From positions 62,001 to 126,000 of the IMG/VR virus record IMGVR_UViG_3300025889_000073: 64,000 nt of DNA; one strand, written 5' to 3'. Source of the stretch: a virus. The notes under the pieces were generated by a model. That model was not told where the DNA came from. It was given only the letters and a program-made list of their open reading frames with translations, and did not search any database. Both the position numbers and the translations under genes were made by a program. Shown in pieces: positions 61,650 to 64,000 of this stretch (positions within the stretch are counted from its first letter, which is position 1; each line of letters begins with the position of its first letter).

Positions 61650-62789
61650 ATGGCAGGTTATTATACCTATAATGGAGGCCTAATAGGTACAGGTCAAATA
61701 TCAGAAGTTGCAGGTGTTCATGATTTAAGAAGAAATTTACTTACACCACCAGGTGCTTTTTATACATTTTCTACCCACACATTTACTACTGCTGGAAATG
61801 ATACGAGTAGAAATGGACCAACTTTAAGTGAGGTACAAACATCTTATAGTAGTGAAATATGGACTTCAGATAGTAGTTTTTTGAATGTGTATTCAGGAGT
61901 ACAACTTTGGAAAGTACCCGCAACAGCAAATTACGACATAACAGCAGCTGGAGCACGGGGTGGTAGTGGTATAAATGGTACTTCCTATACTTCTGCTGGT
62001 AGTGGTAGAATAGTTAGTGGCAGAGTTTCTTTAATAGCAGGCGATGTTATAGCAATTATCGTTGGAGCTATTGGTAATGAAAGAGGTGGCGGCGGCGGAA
62101 GTTTTGTTTGGTATTGGGGAAATCCCATAAGTTCTGGTCCAGGTACTCAAAATTTAATTATAGCTGCTGGCGGCGGAGGAGGAGGAGGCGCTTGGCCATC
62201 ATCAGGAAATTGGGCTGATGCTCCGCAATCAGAATCAGCAGTATCTTGGTTTGCATTAACTCCGACAACTTATGTAACATATAACTCACCTCCAACTAAT
62301 GGCGGTTCTGGTGAACAAAGAGACAATACTGTTAATTATTGGGATGGCTGTCCTGGCGCAGGATGGAACGAAGACGGAGTAGTACAGACAACTGCGCCAA
62401 CAGCGTATTATACTACATGGGGAGAAACAGCTGATACTTCTAATAGTACTATTATGGGAGCGCTATCACCAAAATCACCAGTTTCGCCTGGAAGAGGTGG
62501 AATAGCTTGGTTTAATAGTGCTGGAGGAAACCCCGATGGAAGTGGCGCAGGTGGATTTGGTGGAGGAGGAACTATGGGAGGAGACAATGCATCCGCCTCT
62601 GGAGTTGGCGGCGGTGGCGGAGGTTATAGTGGCGGATGTCAAGGCGGCAACAATGGCGCCAGCAGCGCCGGCGGCCGTGCTCAAGGAGGCGGCGCCGGCA
62701 GTTACTTAAATTCATCTCCTTACCTAACTAATAAAACTTGGGGGTCTACTAATAGTGGTGCGGGTTACGTTACAATTACAAAAGTCTGA
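61650..62789 (+). CDS. glycine-rich tail adhesin resembling the ALK/LTK glycine-rich domain
   Basis: This 379-residue protein contains GVQLWKVPATANYDITAAGARGGSG with Trp87, followed by GRVSLIAGDVIAIIVGAIG, RGGGGGSFVWYWG, LIIAAGGGGGGGAW, and two long Gly-rich runs to AGGFGGGGTMGGD and VGGGGGGYSGGCQGG. The order (strand with WKVPAT, GAxGG, IxVG, LIIAAGGGG, Gly-rich repeats) matches the glycine-rich domain of the receptor kinases ALK and LTK, in which polyglycine helices pack together (Pfam PF12810 also includes bacterial and phage proteins, from recall). Glycine-rich adhesins of the T2/S16 gp38 type recognise receptors on phage tails. Here the gene follows fibre genes, so a host-recognition tip is likely. 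Confidence 0.75.
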   Translation: MAGYYTYNGGLIGTGQISEVAGVHDLRRNLLTPPGAFYTFSTHTFTTAGNDTSRNGPTLSEVQTSYSSEIWTSDSSFLNVYSGVQLWKVPATANYDITAAGARGGSGINGTSYTSAGSGRIVSGRVSLIAGDVIAIIVGAIGNERGGGGGSFVWYWGNPISSGPGTQNLIIAAGGGGGGGAWPSSGNWADAPQSESAVSWFALTPTTYVTYNSPPTNGGSGEQRDNTVNYWDGCPGAGWNEDGVVQTTAPTAYYTTWGETADTSNSTIMGALSPKSPVSPGRGGIAWFNSAGGNPDGSGAGGFGGGGTMGGDNASASGVGGGGGGYSGGCQGGNNGASSAGGRAQGGGAGSYLNSSPYLTNKTWGSTNSGAGYVTITKV

Positions 62790-62797
62790 TAATTAAA

Positions 62798-64000
62798 ATG
62801 AAAAGAAATAGTAATTTTATAACTTCACAAAAATTAGATGTTACTAAAACATTTTATTCTGGTATACACGACACATTTGATAATTATAATTTTAGAAAAG
62901 ATGATTCATGGCCAGAACCTAGAAAAATAACAAGTGTAAATAATGCTACAGATAGTTATTCTTCAGCTGGAAATTATACCAGTAGTAGCAATTATGGTTT
63001 TCAAGGCCGAACTTTTCGATGGCAAGTTTATTTTACTGGTTTTATTCCAGGAGATTATATATGGTTAGTAACAAATGACGCACAGAATTCTTTTACCGCC
63101 TCTGATTTTACAGACAATTCACTCACATCAAAGATTCAATTAAGTTCTACAGATATAACAAATGGCTATGTGTATTTTTATAAAACTTTAAGTTCAACTA
63201 CTGTAGATGGTGTACAAGAAGGTTTTCGTGTATATTGGTATTATGGTGATGTGTCTACTTATTTTGGAGATTTCTTGTGGTATAGTGGTATTTTTTACAT
63301 TCGAACTCCATCGGCCACTTTTGATACAAGCACTTATAGTTTAAATGAAGGTAGTACTGTAACACCTACAATATACACTAACTATGTAGCAGATAACTTG
63401 GTATTGTATTGGCGAGTTTTATATGGTTCTGGATTAACAGCAGAAGATTTTACAACTCAACCTTCGTTAACACAGTTGCAACTTGGTAGCAGCGGTTCTT
63501 ATGGATTTAATCAATCTTGGTACACTCTTGACGTATCTCCTGGTTACTATACACCTAATCAAACATGGACAGCAAATTCTGACTTTTTAACAGAAGGGAC
63601 AGAAACAATAACTATGTATTTGAGATGGTTAACTTCATCCGGACCAATATTACACACAGCAACTATTAACGTAAATGACACCTCTCAAAATGTACTTGCA
63701 ACGATTTCTGAAAGTACAACTTCAATAGATGAAGGTAGTAATGTTGTATTTACAATAGATACTTCTTCTTCAGCAACAACAGTTCCAGACGGAACAGTTT
63801 TAAATTGGGATTTAGAAAACATATCAACTACGACTGGATATTGGAACAACACCGATATTATAGAAGGATTTGCAAATACAGTTTCTATTGTAAGTAACAC
63901 AGCAACAGTAACAATAACAGCAAATACTGATGCATTTACAGAAGGTTCGGAATCTTTTAGACTTAGATTAAAAGATACTTACGGAACATACATAGCAAAC
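62798..64000 (+). CDS. Calx-beta-like tail surface protein, continues past window
   Basis: An ATG 8 bp after the previous stop opens a frame that stays open for 401 codons to the window edge. Its start is MKRNSNFITSQKLDVTKTFYSG. From about residue 180, Calx-beta-like units occur: SATFDTSTYSLNEGSTVTPTIYT, VLYWRVLYGSGLTAEDFTT, SDFLTEGTETITMYLRWL and ATISESTTSIDEGSNVVFTIDT, TDAFTEGSESFRLRLKD. The E-G-S/T turn motifs repeat about every 60-130 residues. Calx-beta domains are calcium-binding and common on large surface adhesins. It likely forms another tail adhesin. The C-terminus and full domain count are outside the window. Confidence 0.75.
   Translation, partial: MKRNSNFITSQKLDVTKTFYSGIHDTFDNYNFRKDDSWPEPRKITSVNNATDSYSSAGNYTSSSNYGFQGRTFRWQVYFTGFIPGDYIWLVTNDAQNSFTASDFTDNSLTSKIQLSSTDITNGYVYFYKTLSSTTVDGVQEGFRVYWYYGDVSTYFGDFLWYSGIFYIRTPSATFDTSTYSLNEGSTVTPTIYTNYVADNLVLYWRVLYGSGLTAEDFTTQPSLTQLQLGSSGSYGFNQSWYTLDVSPGYYTPNQTWTANSDFLTEGTETITMYLRWLTSSGPILHTATINVNDTSQNVLATISESTTSIDEGSNVVFTIDTSSSATTVPDGTVLNWDLENISTTTGYWNNTDIIEGFANTVSIVSNTATVTITANTDAFTEGSESFRLRLKDTYGTYIAN

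Noticed and set aside
62060-62700. GC-rich patch as a recently acquired island
   Set aside because: The higher GC is explained by GGN glycine codons of the Gly-rich domain; flanking codons are as AT-rich as elsewhere.
1-64000. tRNA genes, integrase, insertion sequences or attachment sites
   Set aside because: No cloverleaf, transposase or integrase motif or terminal repeats were seen; the gaps between genes are too short to hold most of these.

Overview
The window is an AT-rich stretch of a T4-like myovirus genome. It resembles the marine cyanophage/pelagiphage side of the T4 group more than the enteric T-evens. The evidence is gene content and order: genes 33, 59 and 32 cluster together; a minus-strand block carries gene 4, a gp19/gp54-type tube protein, gene 26 and tape-measure-like genes; a long plus-strand block carries genes 48, 53, a gp27-like hub, 5, a PAAR tip, giant fibre-like genes, 25, 6, a gp7/gpI-like gene, 8, a DUF4815/gp10-like pair and tail fibres. 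No photosynthesis, tRNA, integrase, IS or CRISPR elements were seen. The host cannot be named from the sequence. There is no gene-free stretch longer than 300 bases.

Layout. 1-1557: tail of a probable membrane-protein gene, a complete beta-ketoacyl-ACP synthase (an auxiliary metabolic gene), a small two-helix membrane protein and a remnant of a conserved phage gene. 1609-2505: a small conserved protein, a terminator and a SleB-type cell-wall hydrolase. 2574-5923: transcription/replication cluster (gp33-like, gp59 helicase loader, a HAD phosphatase, gp32 ssDNA-binding protein with its own promoter and terminator). 5977-12418 (minus strand): gp4, a conserved protein of unknown role, a tube-fold protein, gp26, a gp51-like reading frame with no start codon, and two paralogous tape-measure-like proteins, one ending in a GH19 glycosidase. 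12451-16900: tube cap, wedge and hub/spike genes. 16893-37863: four surface proteins, the last three sharing an N-terminal anchor, including one 4571-residue protein built mostly of RCC1 repeats. 37893-50474: baseplate wedge and gp10-like genes. 50471-64000: tail-fibre genes, including a glycine-rich protein resembling the ALK/LTK glycine-rich domain and a Calx-beta-like gene cut by the window end.

How the genes work together. gp33, gp59 and gp32 serve late transcription and replication. Nearly everything else builds the contractile tail: the hub and spike (gp27-like, gp5, PAAR), the tube start (gp48, gp54-like), the wedges (gp53, gp25, gp6, gp7-like, gp8, gp10-like) and a very large set of receptor-facing proteins. 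gp5 is too short to hold the lysozyme domain of T4 gp5. The GH19 domain on a tape-measure-like protein may replace it, and the SleB-type hydrolase may act in lysis.

The observations I rate highest are: a candidate programmed -1 frameshift (U UUU UUC) joining gp26 to the gp51-like frame, in the same position as the lambda G/GT switch; the giant RCC1-propeller protein with its reusable jelly-roll and W-x-N modules; the ALK-like glycine-rich tail protein; and T4-type late promoter motifs placed so close to start codons that the mRNAs may be leaderless.
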